Below are positions 45,379-58,171 of a DNA stretch of 64,000 nt, one piece after another. The translations under genes and the position numbers were made by a program. The notes below the pieces were generated by a model. That model did no database searches and was not told where the DNA came from. It was given only the letters and a program-made list of their open reading frames with translations. Position 1 is the stretch's first letter; each line of letters begins with the position of its first letter. This stretch comes from Pyropia haitanensis (lineage: Eukaryota; Rhodophyta; Bangiophyceae; Bangiales; Bangiaceae): NCBI GenBank assembly GCA_008729055.1, contig SDUX01000007.1, positions 4,323,409 to 4,387,408 of the forward strand, written 5' to 3'.

Positions 45379-48300
45379 CTACCCCTTGGGCGCCCCCCCT
45401 CCATCGCTGCCACCGCCACCGCCGCCGCCGCCACCGCCACCACCACCCCCACCACCGGCCGAGCCGCCCCCGGCTGGGGTCGACGCCGCGGCGGGGGCGG
45501 CGGCGGCGGCACCGCCACCGCCGCCCCCCCCCCTCGCCTTGGCGCCGCCGCCCGCGTCGCCGAGCCGGTCGAGCTGCCGCAGCACGTTGCGGTAGCGCTC
45601 GACCTCGTGCGCGAGCTTGTTCCGCCCCCCCGCCTTGCGGCTAAAGCTCGCGTTGCCCCCGCCGGGGCCGCGGGGGAGGCCCGAGAACCGCTCCCGGCCG
45701 CCGCCGCCGGCCCACTCCTTGCCGTCCATGCCAGGTACGCCGCCGCCGCCGCCGCCGCGACTGCCGCCGCCACCGCCGCCACCGGGGCCACCCCCGCCGC
45801 CGCCGCCGCCACTGCCGCCGCCGCTGCCGCCGCCGCCGCCACCGCCGCCACCGTCGCTGCCGTCGCCATCACCGTCGCCGGTGGGGCGCGCGCGGAAAGA
45901 GCGGCGGCGGCCGAGGCCGCCGCCGCCGCCGCCACCGCCGCCACTCGTGTCGCGGCGTCGCACAAACGCAGCGTCCTCCTCCCCGTGCATGAGGCCCGGC
46001 ACGCCCCGCGTCGGGCCGCCATAGCCGCCGCCGCCCATACCCATCCCGACCATCTGGTTGCCCATCTGGCCGCCCATCATGTTGCCCATTTGGCCGCCCA
46101 TGCCCATGCCACCCATCATGCCGCCCATCTGGCCGCCCATCTGGCCGCCCATGTTGCCCATCTGGCCACCCATGCCCATCTGGCCCATCTGGCCCATCTG
46201 GTTGCCCATCTGGCCGCCCATGTTGCCCATCTGGCCGCCCATGTTGCCCATCTGGCCGCCCATGCCCATCTGGCCCATCTGGCCCATCTGGTTGCCCATC
46301 TGGTTGCCCATCTGGCCGCCCATGCCGCCCATCATGCCGCCGCCCATGTTGCCCATCTGGCCGCCCATGCCCATCTGGCCCATGTGGCCACCCATCTGGC
46401 CGCCCATCTGGCCGCCCATCTGGCCGCCCATCTGCCCCCCCATTTGACCCTGGCCACCACCTTGCCCCCATGCCGAATTGCGGGACAGGTTGTTGCCGCC
46501 AATAAAGGCACTCGCGCGCGGCAGCCGCGACCGCGCGCGACCGCCGCCAAAGCTGGCACTCCCCATCGCATTGGTGCCGTAGATGCCGCCACCACCGCCG
46601 CCGCCACCGCCGCCGCCGCCGCCCGGCCCCCCCCCGGCGCCACCCCCGCTGGCGCCACTCCAGCTGGCGTTGGGGTTGGTGGGCATGAAGCCCCCCCCCC
46701 CCCAGCGCCGCCGTCGCCGGAATTGGGCATCGGATCGTCCATGCCCGACGAGTGGACGGGCTCAAAGAGGAAGTCGTCCTCGAGGGAGCGCCCAATCGCC
46801 GACCGCGCGCCGCGGGGCTTGGAGAAGGACGCCCGGGCCGACCGCGAGCTGGGTGACGACGACAGCCGTGCCCACGGCGCACACTCCAGGTCTGGGTTGA
46901 TAGCGTCGGGCGTTTTGGCATCGACCGGGAGGGGGTCGTCGGTAGTGGCAGCCGCCGCGAGCGCGGAAATCTTGTGGCTGGACCTGCCGGTGCTGGCTGC
47001 CAGTGACGGCTGCTCGATCGCGTCGTCGTCAGCGTCGGCACCAGCGGCAGCCGCGCCGCCGGCCGCCGTTACCGCCTCGTCGCCACCCTCGTCGGCCGCC
47101 GCGCCAGCAGACCCTGGCAGGGCCGGCAGAGGCTTGTGGGGCTCCTCTGGTGCACCGTCGGGCGCCGACGGCACGCCATCCGCATCCGATCCCGCCGCCG
47201 CGGCGGCTCCATCTTCCTCAGACGCGCTCGAGTCCGAGTCATCGTCCACATCCTCCTCATCCGCGGGCATCGCGTCAGCTTCCTCCGCGTCACCGGCGTT
47301 GTCTTCCTCGTCGGACCCGGCCTCGTCCTCTTCCTCGTCGCTCCAGTTGCCATTGTTGGCGTAATCCCGGATGCCCTCAGGCTCGTCGTCAAAGCCGCCC
47401 ATCCCGCCGGGCGACGCGTCGGGCTCCTCCCCGCCCCCAATGACCGTGTTGGCAAACGCGTCGAGCGGCTTGGAGTACATGTCCTCGTCAATGGGCGGCC
47501 CAGGGGTGGCCAGCGGGGGGAACCACAACTCAATGCCTGCGTCTGCCGACGCACCGTCGGCGCCGCCAGCCGACGAGTCGCCGCCATTGACAGAGGTGAC
47601 CGCCACGGTCGTTGACGTCACGTTGGCTGAGTCCTTGCCAAACGAACGCCGCAGCGCCGGCACGGCCGCTGACAGGGATGGCCGGAAGCCGTTCCCATTC
47701 CCCACCGACGGCAGTGACACGAGCGTCGACGGTGCCGCCTGCGCCGAGGCGGCGTGACACAGCTCCGCCGTAGCGGCGACGTGGCGGTCGGTGAGTGCGG
47801 CGACCGCCTCGCGGACGTCTGGGTTCCAGTGCCGCCGCAGCGGCTCGAGCGCCCGCCACACGCTGTCGGGTGGCAGCGGGAGGGCAGCAGTCGCCGACGC
47901 CGCCGCGTTGAGCTCCCGACCGCGCATCCACACCTCGAGCAGCCGCATCCCCCACAGGCGCGTGTCTTGGGACGCCGCCGCCAGCGCGCGCTCGATAGAC
48001 GGGAAGAGGTGGGTGGAGGTGAAGAGCAGCACCGCGTTGCGACGGAGGCGTATTTGGCCCGGCGTCCGCGCCGTGATGGCCGCGTGCAGCGCCGCGTTCT
48101 CCAACGCGGCCAGCACCCAAAACGACAGCGAGTTGAGCGTCCGCCAGGGAGAGCCAATCAACCGAGAAATCGCCTCCCACAGCGCGTCGATGCTTTCAAA
48201 CGACACCCCCGCACACGCGGACGCGCGGCCGCCAGTCATGGCCGCCAGCACCGCGCGACGCACATAGTCCAGCACAGCCCGCTGCACCACGTAGTCCACA

Positions 48301-51300
48301 TAGCGGCTGACGCCCAGGGAGGAGGTGACAAACGCGCACAGGACGTTCCAGCCCTTCTCGGCGCCAGCCGCGGCAGCAGCACGCCCCTCTTCGGCCGCCA
48401 AGACCGTCGTGCCGGTGGACGTTGCCGAAGCCGCCGTCGTTGACGAGGCGCCGCCCGCTCCCCCGCCAGCGGCGCCGCCACCTTCAGCGCCACCAAAGCA
48501 CACCTGTCCACCCGCCGTGTACTTGTCCATATCAATGGACGTGTCCGCAAACGAATTGGCCGCGTGCGCGGTCGACAGGCTGCCACCCGGCGCACCCGCC
48601 GCCGCTGCCTCGTCAGACGGCGTCGCAGCAAACAACACGTCCAGGGCGGCAGAAAAGATGTGGAAGCCCCCCAGCCGCACCCGCCCGTCGGGGTGGTCCT
48701 GCATGCGCAGGGTGGTCGCAAAGACGTCCCCGAGCGTGGACGCAATGTACGCCCGGTGCACGTGTGGCGCAGACGCCGACGCTTCCCTGAGGCAACGGCT
48801 GAGAAAGGCCGCGTGCTCCACCCAGCTGCTCAGTGCTGCTGCAGCCACTGTTGGGCCCGCTGCGGTCGTGCAGCCGGGTGCGGCGGGCTCGCGGCCGCCC
48901 GAGCCACCGCGACCCGCTGGCGATGCGTATCGTCCCGACGCGCTGCTCGGGGAGAGAAGCCCGCCGCTCGACGGCGTCACGTTGCCACGGGGGCTGAAAA
49001 AGGCGCCCACCAGCATGCCATTTCCATCGCGCTTGATGCGCGCCGCCGCCGCACGACTCGCCGCCGCGCTCAACGCGTCGTAGCGGTCAAAGCACGAGGC
49101 GAGAGCAACGTGCAGGAAAAAGGACGGGTGCATGGGCGGGACACCCCCCGGCAGTGGCGATGCACCCGCAACCGCACTGGCCGAGGCACCAGGCGCGACA
49201 AAGCCCGCCAGGTTGCTTTGGCTGTTGGACAGGGCGCCCGCACGGACAGTGCCGCTAGCCGAAGAAAGCGACGACTGCCGCTTGAATGCATTCGCCGACG
49301 GCACCCGCACGCTGCCGCCGCGGAAGAAGGCGCCGCCAGCGCCCGGGCCGGCTGCACTGCCCGGCGGCGGTGGCGACAATGTGGAGGCGCTCAGGGGGAA
49401 GGCGTCGAGCATCCGCTGCCGCTGCGTGCTGGACGAACGGGTTGCCACCTTGCGCAGTGATACAGCCGCGGCGAGTGCGTTGGCGGGCGCCACCGCCACC
49501 ACCGCGGTAGCAAGGGTGCCCAGCGATGAGTCGGCACGGCTCGCCACCGCCTCGGTCTGGTCTGACAGGCCGTCAATGACAGCCAGCAAGTCCGATGCCG
49601 TAAACTGCGGGCAGGCGACCCCTACCAACGCGTCAAAAACATCAAACACCTCCTCGTGGTGAGCCTGCGGCAGCCACGGCAGGAGGGACCGGAAGATGGC
49701 GAGGAAGGTCAAGTCCTTGCTGTCACCACCAGCCGGATCGTTCTTGGAAAACACGGCCTTTGCATCGGCGCCAGGGGCCCCCGCCGGGACCGTCCGCATA
49801 CTCGCATTGCAGTCGTCACTGGAGCCCGAGATGCAACAGGCAAGCAACTGAAGGAGCCCCCGTGGCGGTGACCGCCGAGCCAGCCGAGCCACGACCAGCC
49901 GCAGCACCGGCTTGAGTGCCCAGTTGACGTCCGCGTCGGCCGCCGCGGGAGGTGGTAGCAGCCGCACCAGCGCCCAAAACGCGGTGAGCAGCTCCTCCAG
50001 CACCTCGCACGACGCGTCGAGGGAGCCGTTGAAGAGCATGGCCTTTTCCGTCTCTTCTTCCCCGTCACTGTCCGGCTCTCCACCGCCGGCATAGCAGACG
50101 CCCGACTCAAACCGCCCGATATCGCCAAGGATGCTCAGCGTCAGGCTCGCAATGTGGGAGCCGAGCAGCCGCGCCAGCGACACCGTAGCCGACGCGGCGG
50201 GGTTGCGGCTGAAGCTTCCCCCCCGGTAGCTCCCCACCACGTCCGCATCGTTGATCTTTGGGTTCGCTACGCTGCCTTCCAACGACCGCGCGACGGCGGA
50301 CACGAGCTTGACGAGCCGCAGCAGTGACGGACGGTCGACCAGCTCCACTCGCTCGCCGCCCCGGGCGAGTAGCGCTAGCAGCTCCGCGTCGGTGGGGGGA
50401 ACCAGCCGCTCGGGCCGAGAGAAGACGGATGGGGGTGCCTTTCGCCGCTGCCGCCGCTCCAGCCGGTCGGCGCGGCGCTCCTCACGGCGCTCGGCAAGGC
50501 GCTCCTCGCGGGACTCTTCGTCCTCGTCGGGGTCTGCGTCCTCGTCCTCGTCCTCGTCAGACGACGACGACGATGACTCGGAGCCGTCGTCACCCGAGTC
50601 ACCGTCGGCCGTCGCCGAGCCGTCCTCCCACGGCTCCCGCTCGACGGGCGCGATGAGGTCGTCGAGCAGCCCGCGGGCGAGCACAAACAGCTCACGCGCG
50701 TCGGCCAGCGGCGCCGCGTGCGCGCCTAGCACCAGCGACCGGTGGAGGACCTCCCACAGGTGCAGAGCCGACCGGCGGAGCACCACCGGTGTCTGCGGTT
50801 GCCCCTGCACCGTGAGGAGCATGCTGTGAACGCGGCCGACGAGGGCAGCGGGGAGCTTGACCTCCCCTGCGAGCAGCGACAGCAGCAGGTAGAGCAGCCG
50901 CACGACGTGGCTCACCGCCGTAATGGTGCGGTCGGCCTCGTCCCCTTCGGGTGGCCCGTCAGGCTGCAGATACGCGCTCTCCCGAAATTCCTCCACCAGC
51001 AGCGGCACCACCGTGGACAGCAACAGCTGCTGCAGGAGCCCGTGCTCCAGCAGCGGCAGCAGCCGGCAGCACGCGTCGAGCAGTCGCTCGTACGCCTCCT
51101 CCACCGTATCGTAGGGGAAGGACGCGATGGACGTCCGCTCCCGCGACGTCAGCGGCCGGCAGTGCCCATAGTTGCGCACCGCCGTGGCAATGATGGCGGC
51201 CATCTCCCGGCCGACGGCGCCGCCCAGCTGCTCAAGGAGGTACTCAATCATCCGCGCCGCGGCCAGCTGCGTCGGCAGCGACTCGTCGGTGCCCAAAAAG

Positions 51301-52680
51301 TCCACCAGCGACGCCAGCAGCGCGGGCTGGAACTGCAGCAGCACCGTGCGCACGTCAAACAGCTGGCTGCGGTCATCCAGGGGGATGGGCGGCACCGCGC
51401 GGGCCGCAACGACCTTGCCATTCCCGCCAACGCCCCCGCCGGGTGTGGCGGCCGCGGCGCCACCCCCCCCCGCCGCGGCGAGCGCGCCCGCCACGCCCGC
51501 CCGCAACGCGGCAACGTGCCCCAGCGCGAGCAGCCCGTCCGTCCCGCCCGGTTGCGCCTGCAGGTACGCGTGGCCGGCGAGCAGCCGCAGCTGACACGCC
51601 CACCGGCGCTGCTCGTCGGCGCCCAGACCGTGGCGCTCATCGTCGGCGGCGGTAGCCAGCGCCGCCTCCCCCGCGCGGGTGAGGAACTCCGCCGCCTGGC
51701 GGTACTTGCGGAGGTTGAGCAGCGCCAAGCCGCAGAGGGAGTCGGCGCCAGCGCGGTCCGCGACGGTGCCGCCCAGGCGGAGCTTGGTCGACGCGTTGAG
51801 CAGCGTCTTGAGCCGGTTCCCCGCGGGCGACTGCTCCCGCGTGTAGCCAACCACGTTGATGCCCAGGACGACCATGCCGCCGCCAAACACCTCCTCGTCT
51901 TCCGCGTCCACGCTCGTCGACGGCAGCGCTACGAGCTCCCCGTTGCTGCCCGCGGACGCCGCGGCCGCGTCGCCCCCGGTGCTGTGCCCGCTCGACGCCC
52001 GGCTGGCAGCCGCGGCGGTGGCAGCGCTGGCCGCCGCCGCGGCGGAGCCCCCCCCACGGCGGCGGCCGTCGACCAGGTCGGCCATGGTGATGCGCAGGGC
52101 GCTCGCCACGCCCATCACATCTACCACCTTGCGGATGGGCGGCGGCGCCGCGTCTCCCCCCCCGGCGTCATCGTCCCCACCCGCGCCGGCCTTATCCTCA
52201 TCCTCATCGTCGTCCGCGTCGTCGGCGTCCCCCCCCCCGGCGGTGGCCTTCCCCCCGCCGGCCGTCTCCTCCCCGTCGGCAGACCCGCCCTCCCCCGCCG
52301 CCGTCGCCCCCCCCCCTCCCCCCCCGCCGCCGCCGCCGCCGCCACCGCCGCCGCGTCGTACACCGTGTCGTACTCAATGTTGTTGAGCGTACGCTCGACC
52401 TCGAGGTCCTCAAAGTCCCACACCACCGGCGTCGACCGGGGGCTCCCGTCCGCGAGGGGCACCAGCGGCGGCAGCCGCACCGCCACGGACAGCACAAAGC
52501 AGCGGGGCGGGAGCTCCACGCGGAAGCGCAGGCGCTTGCGGGACGGCGCGGCGGGGACGGCCGACGGGGGGGCGACCGCCTCGAGGTAGCAGCTCACCGC
52601 CAGGCCTTCCACGTTGTACGTGTAGCGGCCCCACGGGATGCCCCCGTCGGCACCGCCAGATACCCCCGCGCCGCCGCCGC

Positions 52681-52711
<31 letters not shown>

Positions 52712-52953
52712 GCCACCAACCCCGGCGCTGCCGCCGGCACCCGCGACGCCGCTGCCGGCGGCGCCGCCGCGGGTACCCCCCCTGTCGCCGTCCCCCCCCG
52801 CGCCGCCGCCGGTGGTGCTGTCGTCGCTGTCGCTGCCGGCGCTCCCCCCCCCCCAGCCCCCGCGCCGCCGCCGCCCAGCTGCTCCAGCAGCGCCGCCTCG
52901 GCGGCGAGGCGCGCCGTAAACGCGTCATCGTCCTCATCGTCAGAGGAGCCCAT
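45379..52953 (-). CDS. Large alpha-solenoid (HEAT/ARM-like) protein with Met/Gly/Gln-rich C-terminus
   Basis: The start is the ATG at 52951-52953, giving MGSSDDEDDDAFTARLAAEA, then a Gly/Ser linker and a predicted beta-rich part (GIPWGRYTYNVEGLAVSCYL; DFEDLEVERTLNNIEYDTVY). One frame open from about 52127 to 46704 encodes mostly helical pairs (for example QLFDVRTVLLQFQPALLASL; AARMIEYLLEQLGG; DYVVQRAVLDYVRRAVLAAM), reading like HEAT/ARM repeats, with two acidic low-complexity stretches (near 50580-50500 and 47345-47200). After C13 (46691-46703) the product continues through NPNASWSGASGGG, a Met/Gly/Gln/Asn repeat region and NKLAHEVERYRNVLRQLDRL to a stop at 45379. Other frame changes fall at C11 (52844-52854) and near 52307-52325. 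About 2,300-2,500 residues. Not recognised; a trafficking or scaffold role is only typical of such folds. Confidence 0.7.
46040..46450 (-). repeat. Met-Gly-Gln-rich coding repeat (MGGQMGN units)
   Basis: On the minus strand about 137 residues are composed almost only of M, G, Q and N, in units such as MGGQMGN, MGQMGQMGMGG and MGGQMGG. At DNA level it is a 12-bp-like repeat of CATCTGGCCGCC words. Such composition resembles prion-like, phase-separating domains. The frame is kept across the whole tract, which supports it being coding. Confidence 0.85.
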
Positions 52954-55501
52954 CGTGGCTGGTCCGCACGGACGTGCGGACAAAGGGGGAGCAAGCGCAG
53001 AAGGGGGGAGGGGGGAGCAGGCAGAAGCAGCGCAGTGAGGGGGGGGCGCGGACAGGGGGTCAGAGGGGGGACCGCCGGCGATGGCACGGCGGGGGGTGGA
53101 GGAGGGGGGGGGGGGGCAGCGGCGGTCAGCCACGCCCGACAGTGCCACCGCGGCGGCAGCAGCGCTGGCGGCAGCGGCGGCAGCTGCAGCGGCGGCAACG
53201 GCGGCGACAGCGGCAGCGGCGGCACGTGCACGGTGCGGGGCGGTGGCGCAGCCCCCCCACCCCCCCCCCCCCCCGGCCCCCGCGTCGGTCCCCACCCCCC
53301 CCCCCCCCACTCGGAGCGGCCCACGCTCGCGCCGCCGGCCACGCGCACGCGCCGCAGCGGTCGCGGCGGGCTGGCTGCCTGGCTGGCAGGCCGGCTGCCG
53401 CCGCCGCCACCGCCGGTCGGCGGCAGCCGCCGGCGGTCCCCCCTTGCGGGGGCGAGCGGTGCACGCCCCCAGCCGCCGCCGCCGCGGCGGCCTCGTCGGT
53501 GCGTCGGGGGGGGGAGCAGCGACGAGAGGGAGGGGGAGGAGGGGCGGCGCGACGCCGGCCGGGGGGGAGGGGGGGGGGGGGGGTGGGGGGGGGGAAGCAG
53601 AGGGGGGGGACCGCCGGCGTGCGCGTGGGGGGGGGGGGGACGCGGCACGCCCGCTGCCGCACGGGGGTGGCCGCGGCGGCGGCAACGGCGGCCGCGGTGG
53701 CCGCTGCCGCGGCGTCGGTCGTGCGGCGCGGGGAGGTGCGCCGCGGGGGAGAGGGCGGCGAGGGGGGGAGGTGGGGGGGGGGGGGAGGGGAAGAGCAGCC
53801 GCGGCGCCGCGGCCCTGCTGCACCGCGTGGTCTGGTGGTGTGGCACGTCGAGGGAGCGGAAGGGGGGGGGGTGGGCGGGGGGGGGGGCTGTCAGCGGGTG
53901 TAGCGCCTCGCGCGGCCGCCGCGAGGCGCGTTGAATTGGTCAGCTGGGGGGGGGGGGCGCATGAATTGGCCCGCGTGGGGGGGGCGCGCCTGGGTCCAAT
54001 TTGGGCTGGCGTGACCTGCGCGCATCGTTCTTTTTTTTTTTGTCAGTTGGGTGGGGGCGATGCGGGGCGTGGCCCTCGCACGCTTCGCGGTCGGGGGGGG
54101 GGAGGGGGGGGGGGGGGTGGCAGCCGGGGCGCGCGCGCCCCGGCGCGACGCCGCGCCGCCGCCACCGCCCACCCCCACCGCGCGGTCGACGGCGGGGCGG
54201 GGAGGCGCGCGCTTGGCCATCGCTCCCGCGCTCGCCCTTCCCTTCCCCTCTCCCATGGCCGCCGTTTTTTTTTGTCGTTCTCTCTTCTGGCTGTCGTCGG
54301 TGACCAGCCACCCCAACGGAAGGAGACCGTACTGGCAGCGAGGTGGGAAGGGGCGGCAGCGCACCGCCCGCGGACGCGGCGGTCCCCCCCGCCCACCCCC
54401 GCCTCGATCCCTGGCACGCGCGACAGGGGGTGGACGGCGGCCGGCCCATACCGCCGCCGCCGCCGCCGCCGCGGCGGCGACCGCCGACACCTCCCCTCCA
54501 CGAGCCGCCGCCCAGACACCCCCCTGCCAATGGGGGAGACGCGCGGCGGTTGGGCAGACCGCTGTGCACCCTCCGCTCGACAGCAGCGGCCGTCGTTGAG
54601 TCCCACCCCCACGCCGCCCGCCCACCTCCACCCGCCGCGGCGGCGCGTCCCAGTCACCGGGGCGGCACGCGCGTGCGGCCGCCGGCGGTGGTGGTGGCGC
54701 CGGCCGTGACCATGGCGGCCGCAACGGCGACGGCGGCGGCAGCGGCAGCGGCAGCCGCCGCGGCGGCAGGTGTAGCGGTGGCAGCGGTGTTCCGTCAGCC
54801 GGGATGGCCGGCGGCAAGCGGGGCGGCGGCGGCCGCGACGGTAACGGCCGCCGCTGCCGACGACCGGCCGGCCGCCAGTCGGGGCTGGCGGTGGGGGCGG
54901 TGGGCCGCAGCAGCGGGCGGGCCGGTACGGTGGTGGCCACCAGGCCGTGGGGGGAAGACGAGCGACGACCGGCAGTTGCGGTGGCCGCGCCGCGATAAGG
55001 CGCTCGCCAGAGGCACCCCACGGGCGGCGGTCGCGGTTGGCAGCGCCGGCATCACACCCTCCGCCGTTCCCCACCCGGCCCGCCGCTGCTCTCCCCTTCC
55101 CTCCCCTATCTTTACCTGCGGCAGCTGCCGTCACCCGCCGCCACCACGCCTGCTGCTGCCGCTACGACGGCCGCGCCCGACTTGACATCGCCACCCGCCA
55201 GGCCGCCCGGGGTGCCCGCCGGCGAGTCTCCAACGCTCACCAATGACGGCGGTGGCGAGCACCCAAACCGCCGCGGCGGAGCCAGTCGAGAGCGCCGCCG
55301 AGGTGCACTCCCCCGGCACGAGCACTGCCACCGCCGGGCGTCGGCGTGGCGGCGCGCCCCCCCCCGCGGGGTGAGAGTGACACGCCCAGAGGGGAGGAAC
55401 AGGATACGGGTGTGGGACCGCTGCCGCCCCAACCCCCTTCCCCAACCCGCCGACCGCCCGCACCCCCCCCGCCACAGCTGGCCGCGACTGCCCCCAGCGG
55501 T
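52954..55501. other. GC-rich low-complexity stretch between two minus-strand genes
   Basis: Long G and C runs (for example 53563-53592 and 54100-54117) and GCC/GGC tracts dominate. Frames on both strands are open without family resemblance. On the minus strand, CTGCCGCAG|GTAAAG near 55112 looks like a splice donor preceded by an open segment (KSGAAVVAAAAGVVAAGDG). It might be an additional exon or small gene downstream of BMT2. The part near 52954-53100 is the upstream flank of the solenoid-protein gene. Confidence 0.35.
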
Positions 55502-56872
55502 CTACTTACCCCGCTTGGCCGCCCGCGCCGCCGCCTTGCGCGCCTTTTTGCGCTGGTTGCTCGTCGTCGGCGCCCCCCCGGCACCACGCGGCGGCGGGCG
55601 CCCGCCCGGGCGGCGCCCGTGGGGTGGCGGCCGCTTGCGGCCACCGCGGCCACCCACCGCCGCCCCCCCCCCCCACCCGCTCCCCCCCCCCCGCCTCCCC
55701 CGCCCCCCCCGCCCCCCCGCCCAGCCCCCTCACGCCATCCCACAGCACCACAAAGTTGTTGCGATCACCCCCCCCCCGGACGACCCGGCGCTTGGACCAC
55801 GCCCCCCCGCCCCCCCCCGCCCCCACACCGGGCGCGTCCCGCCGCACCGCCACCCACCGACCCAGCCGCGGCGAGTGCGGCGTGGCCACCACCGCCCACC
55901 CCACCGCGGCGAGCAGCGCCACCAGCCCCGCCTCGTCCGTGTAGCGGCTATTGTCCACGCACGCCCGCGGGAGGACGAGGCAGAGGATGCCGCCGGGGCG
56001 CGTCAGCGCGGCGGCGGCGGCGAGCATCCGCCCCCGCCCGGCCGGGTCGGCCACGTAGTTGACCACCAGCGACAGGACGAGGACGTCCACCGAGGCGGGC
56101 ACGGCCGCCGCGGCGTAGTCGAAAAAGTCGACCCGCCGCACCCGTTCGTCGGCGGGGGCCAAGTCGATGGACGTGACGGCCAGCGTGCGGGGGGGGTGGG
56201 GGGCGGGGAGCGGAAGCGTGTCGGGGAAGCGGTGGTGGATGGAGCCAACGTCGAGGACCACCAGGGGGGGGGAGGGGGTGGCGGACGTGACCGCGGGTGC
56301 CTCTGCCGCCGCCGCCGCGGCCACGGCCGAGCCTTCCCGCCCCCCGGCACTGTCCCCGACAGCCGCCACGCCGGCCACCTCGTCTGCAGCAGCCTCCTCC
56401 GCCCCCCCACGCACGCCCCGCCCCCCGACTGCCCCCTCTCCTGCTGCCGCGGCATCCATCACACCCGCGCCCCCCCCCAGCCGCTCTGCCAGCACGGCGA
56501 GCACCCACGCGGACGCGTCGACCCCCCCCCCGCGGCCTCGCCGACCAGGCTCGCCGCCTGGTACGCCGCGTGCCCGCCGAGCGCGGCCAGCTGCGCACGC
56601 AGCGCGGCACGGCGCGCCGCCTGCGCCGCCGCCGTCGGGTAAGCCGCGTCCCGCCCGACCGCCGCGATGCGCTTGAGCAGCGCGTGGTACCGCGAGATGA
56701 GGCGCGCGTGGTCACCGCCGGGCGTGGCGGCCGCCGCGGCCGACGCCGTCGCCGGCGCCGTCGCCGCGGATAGCGCCGTCGACGCTGCCGCCGCCGGCGC
56801 CGTCGACGCTGTCGCCGTCGCCGCTTCGGTCCGGGGGCGGCGCTCCGTGGCGGTGGGGGTGGCCGCGTCCAT
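55502..56872 (-). CDS. BMT2: 25S rRNA adenine-N1-methyltransferase BMT2
   Basis: BMT2 is a nucleolar SAM-dependent enzyme that makes m1A in helix 65 of LSU rRNA. Start codon 56870-56872 (CGCGCCATGG). After an Ala/Thr-rich leader come HARLISRYHALLKRI and LGGHAAYQAASLVGEA, the family N-terminal signature. The SAM-binding core follows: VVLDVGSIHHRFPD, VTSIDLAPADE, VDFFDY, then SLVVNYVADPAGRGRML and CLVLPRACVDNSRYTDE, nearly identical to the BMT2 pattern (NFVPDPxxRGRML; NNSRYM). LGRWVAVRRD follows. The frame shifts at C10 (56522-56531) and probably again around 55660-55700. In the resulting frame the tail is basic (QRKKARKAAARAAKRGK), consistent with nucleolar localisation, with a stop at 55502. 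That stop lies in GGGTAAGTAG, so a splice donor is an alternative ending. Confidence 0.87.
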
Positions 56873-58171
56873 GGCGCGGGCGAGGGAGGTGAACGCGGTG
56901 CGAGACCCGCGAGCGCCGCTGCTGCAGCGGCAGAAGCCACACGGTGTGTTGACGTAATGGTGAAAAAGGGGGAGACGATGTTGTCGGCGAGAAGGAGCAA
57001 CGGTCCCAGAGGCCGCCACGGGGGTGGGCGTGGTGGATGGAGGACACGCAGGCGCGTGAGGCGATGCGGGACGAGCGGTCGCGGACGGCGACGAGACGGC
57101 CGCTCTCCGCCCAGAGACAAACCCGTCGGTCATGTATGACGCGAATTCTGATCCTCGAGGCACAGAAATGTGGCCTAGCATTTCGCGCAGTGCCAAGAAA
57201 AACGCAACATTCCATGTCCAGCGAAGTCCTCCATCCCATGTGCTGGTGTGGACGACGCAGCGTCAAGATGGACCCGCGAGAACATGCGGCTGGCCTGTGG
57301 TAGCGCTTGGGACGACTGGCCGGCTCGGGTTGCTTCCGTCGTCGTCTCAGAGAGGGGGACCTGGTACTCCTTGGGTGTAGTCGTCGGTCTGCAGCAGGAC
57401 TGGCGACCACAGGACGGACAGACAATGCCTATCCCCACCTTCTGCCACGCGGTGGGCGGGTGGCGCTGCACCCAGAGCGCCCGCGGCCAGACGACGGGGG
57501 CCTTCCCACGTCTTTGCGTGGCTGCGGGCCTGCTAGCGATGCCACTGCCACCATCGCTGCCAACGCCGCCACCGTCGCTGCCGCCGCTGCCGCTGCCACC
57601 ACCGCCACCACCGCCATTGCCGCGACCCTCGGGGGGAAGGACCGCCTATTGAGGGCACAGCGGGGGCGGCGCCCACTCAGCGCAGGCCAAGGCTGTCACG
57701 TCTGGCCGTCGCCGAGACGGCACCGTGGACTCGCACATGACGGGGGGCCCAGGGCGGACCACCCCGGCGGGCAGCGTACAGCCGCCGCCCCCCCCACCGC
57801 CACATTCGGGGTGCCCCGCCCACGCGCCGCCGGCGTCGGCCGTGGTGCACCTTGCCTCCGCGGTCTCCCCTGTCCCGCTCCGCCAGCGCCACTACGCGGC
57901 CGTCGCGGCCGACGTACGCGGCCGCGCCGCGACGGCGGCCGTGCGCCAGCCACCCCCCCGACGTCCCACCCCCCATAACTTACTTTCCAAGACCGAGCAC
58001 ACGGGGCAATCCCCATGCTCGTCATCCCGACCTCCTCCGGTCCACCGACAAAAAACAAAATCCCCATCCTCGTGGGGACGACCACCAGACGCGCGCGGCG
58101 CCCCCCCCACCCCAGCCACCCACCCTCCCACACTCCCCCCCCTTTCGCTCACCCCTCCGCCCCACCTCCCC
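56873..58171. other. Intergenic stretch between BMT2 and the phosphatase gene, unassigned frames
   Basis: The part at 56930-57420 has lower GC than its surroundings. A minus-strand frame at 57175-57471 includes VCPSCGRQSCCRPTTT, a cysteine group without a family match. A plus-strand frame from about 57725 to 58010 (GGPGRTTPAGSVQ, then PLRQRHYAAVAADVRGR) looks mildly protein-like but has no recognisable domain and runs on into shadow sequence of the phosphatase gene. A GCC/CCA tract lies at 57540-57620. I call no gene. Confidence 0.35.

Noticed and set aside
44206..47364. 1,052-codon plus-strand open frame
   Set aside because: It is Gly/Ala/Arg/His low complexity and mostly lies opposite the Met/Gly/Gln tract and the solenoid gene, whose minus-strand reading is far more protein-like.
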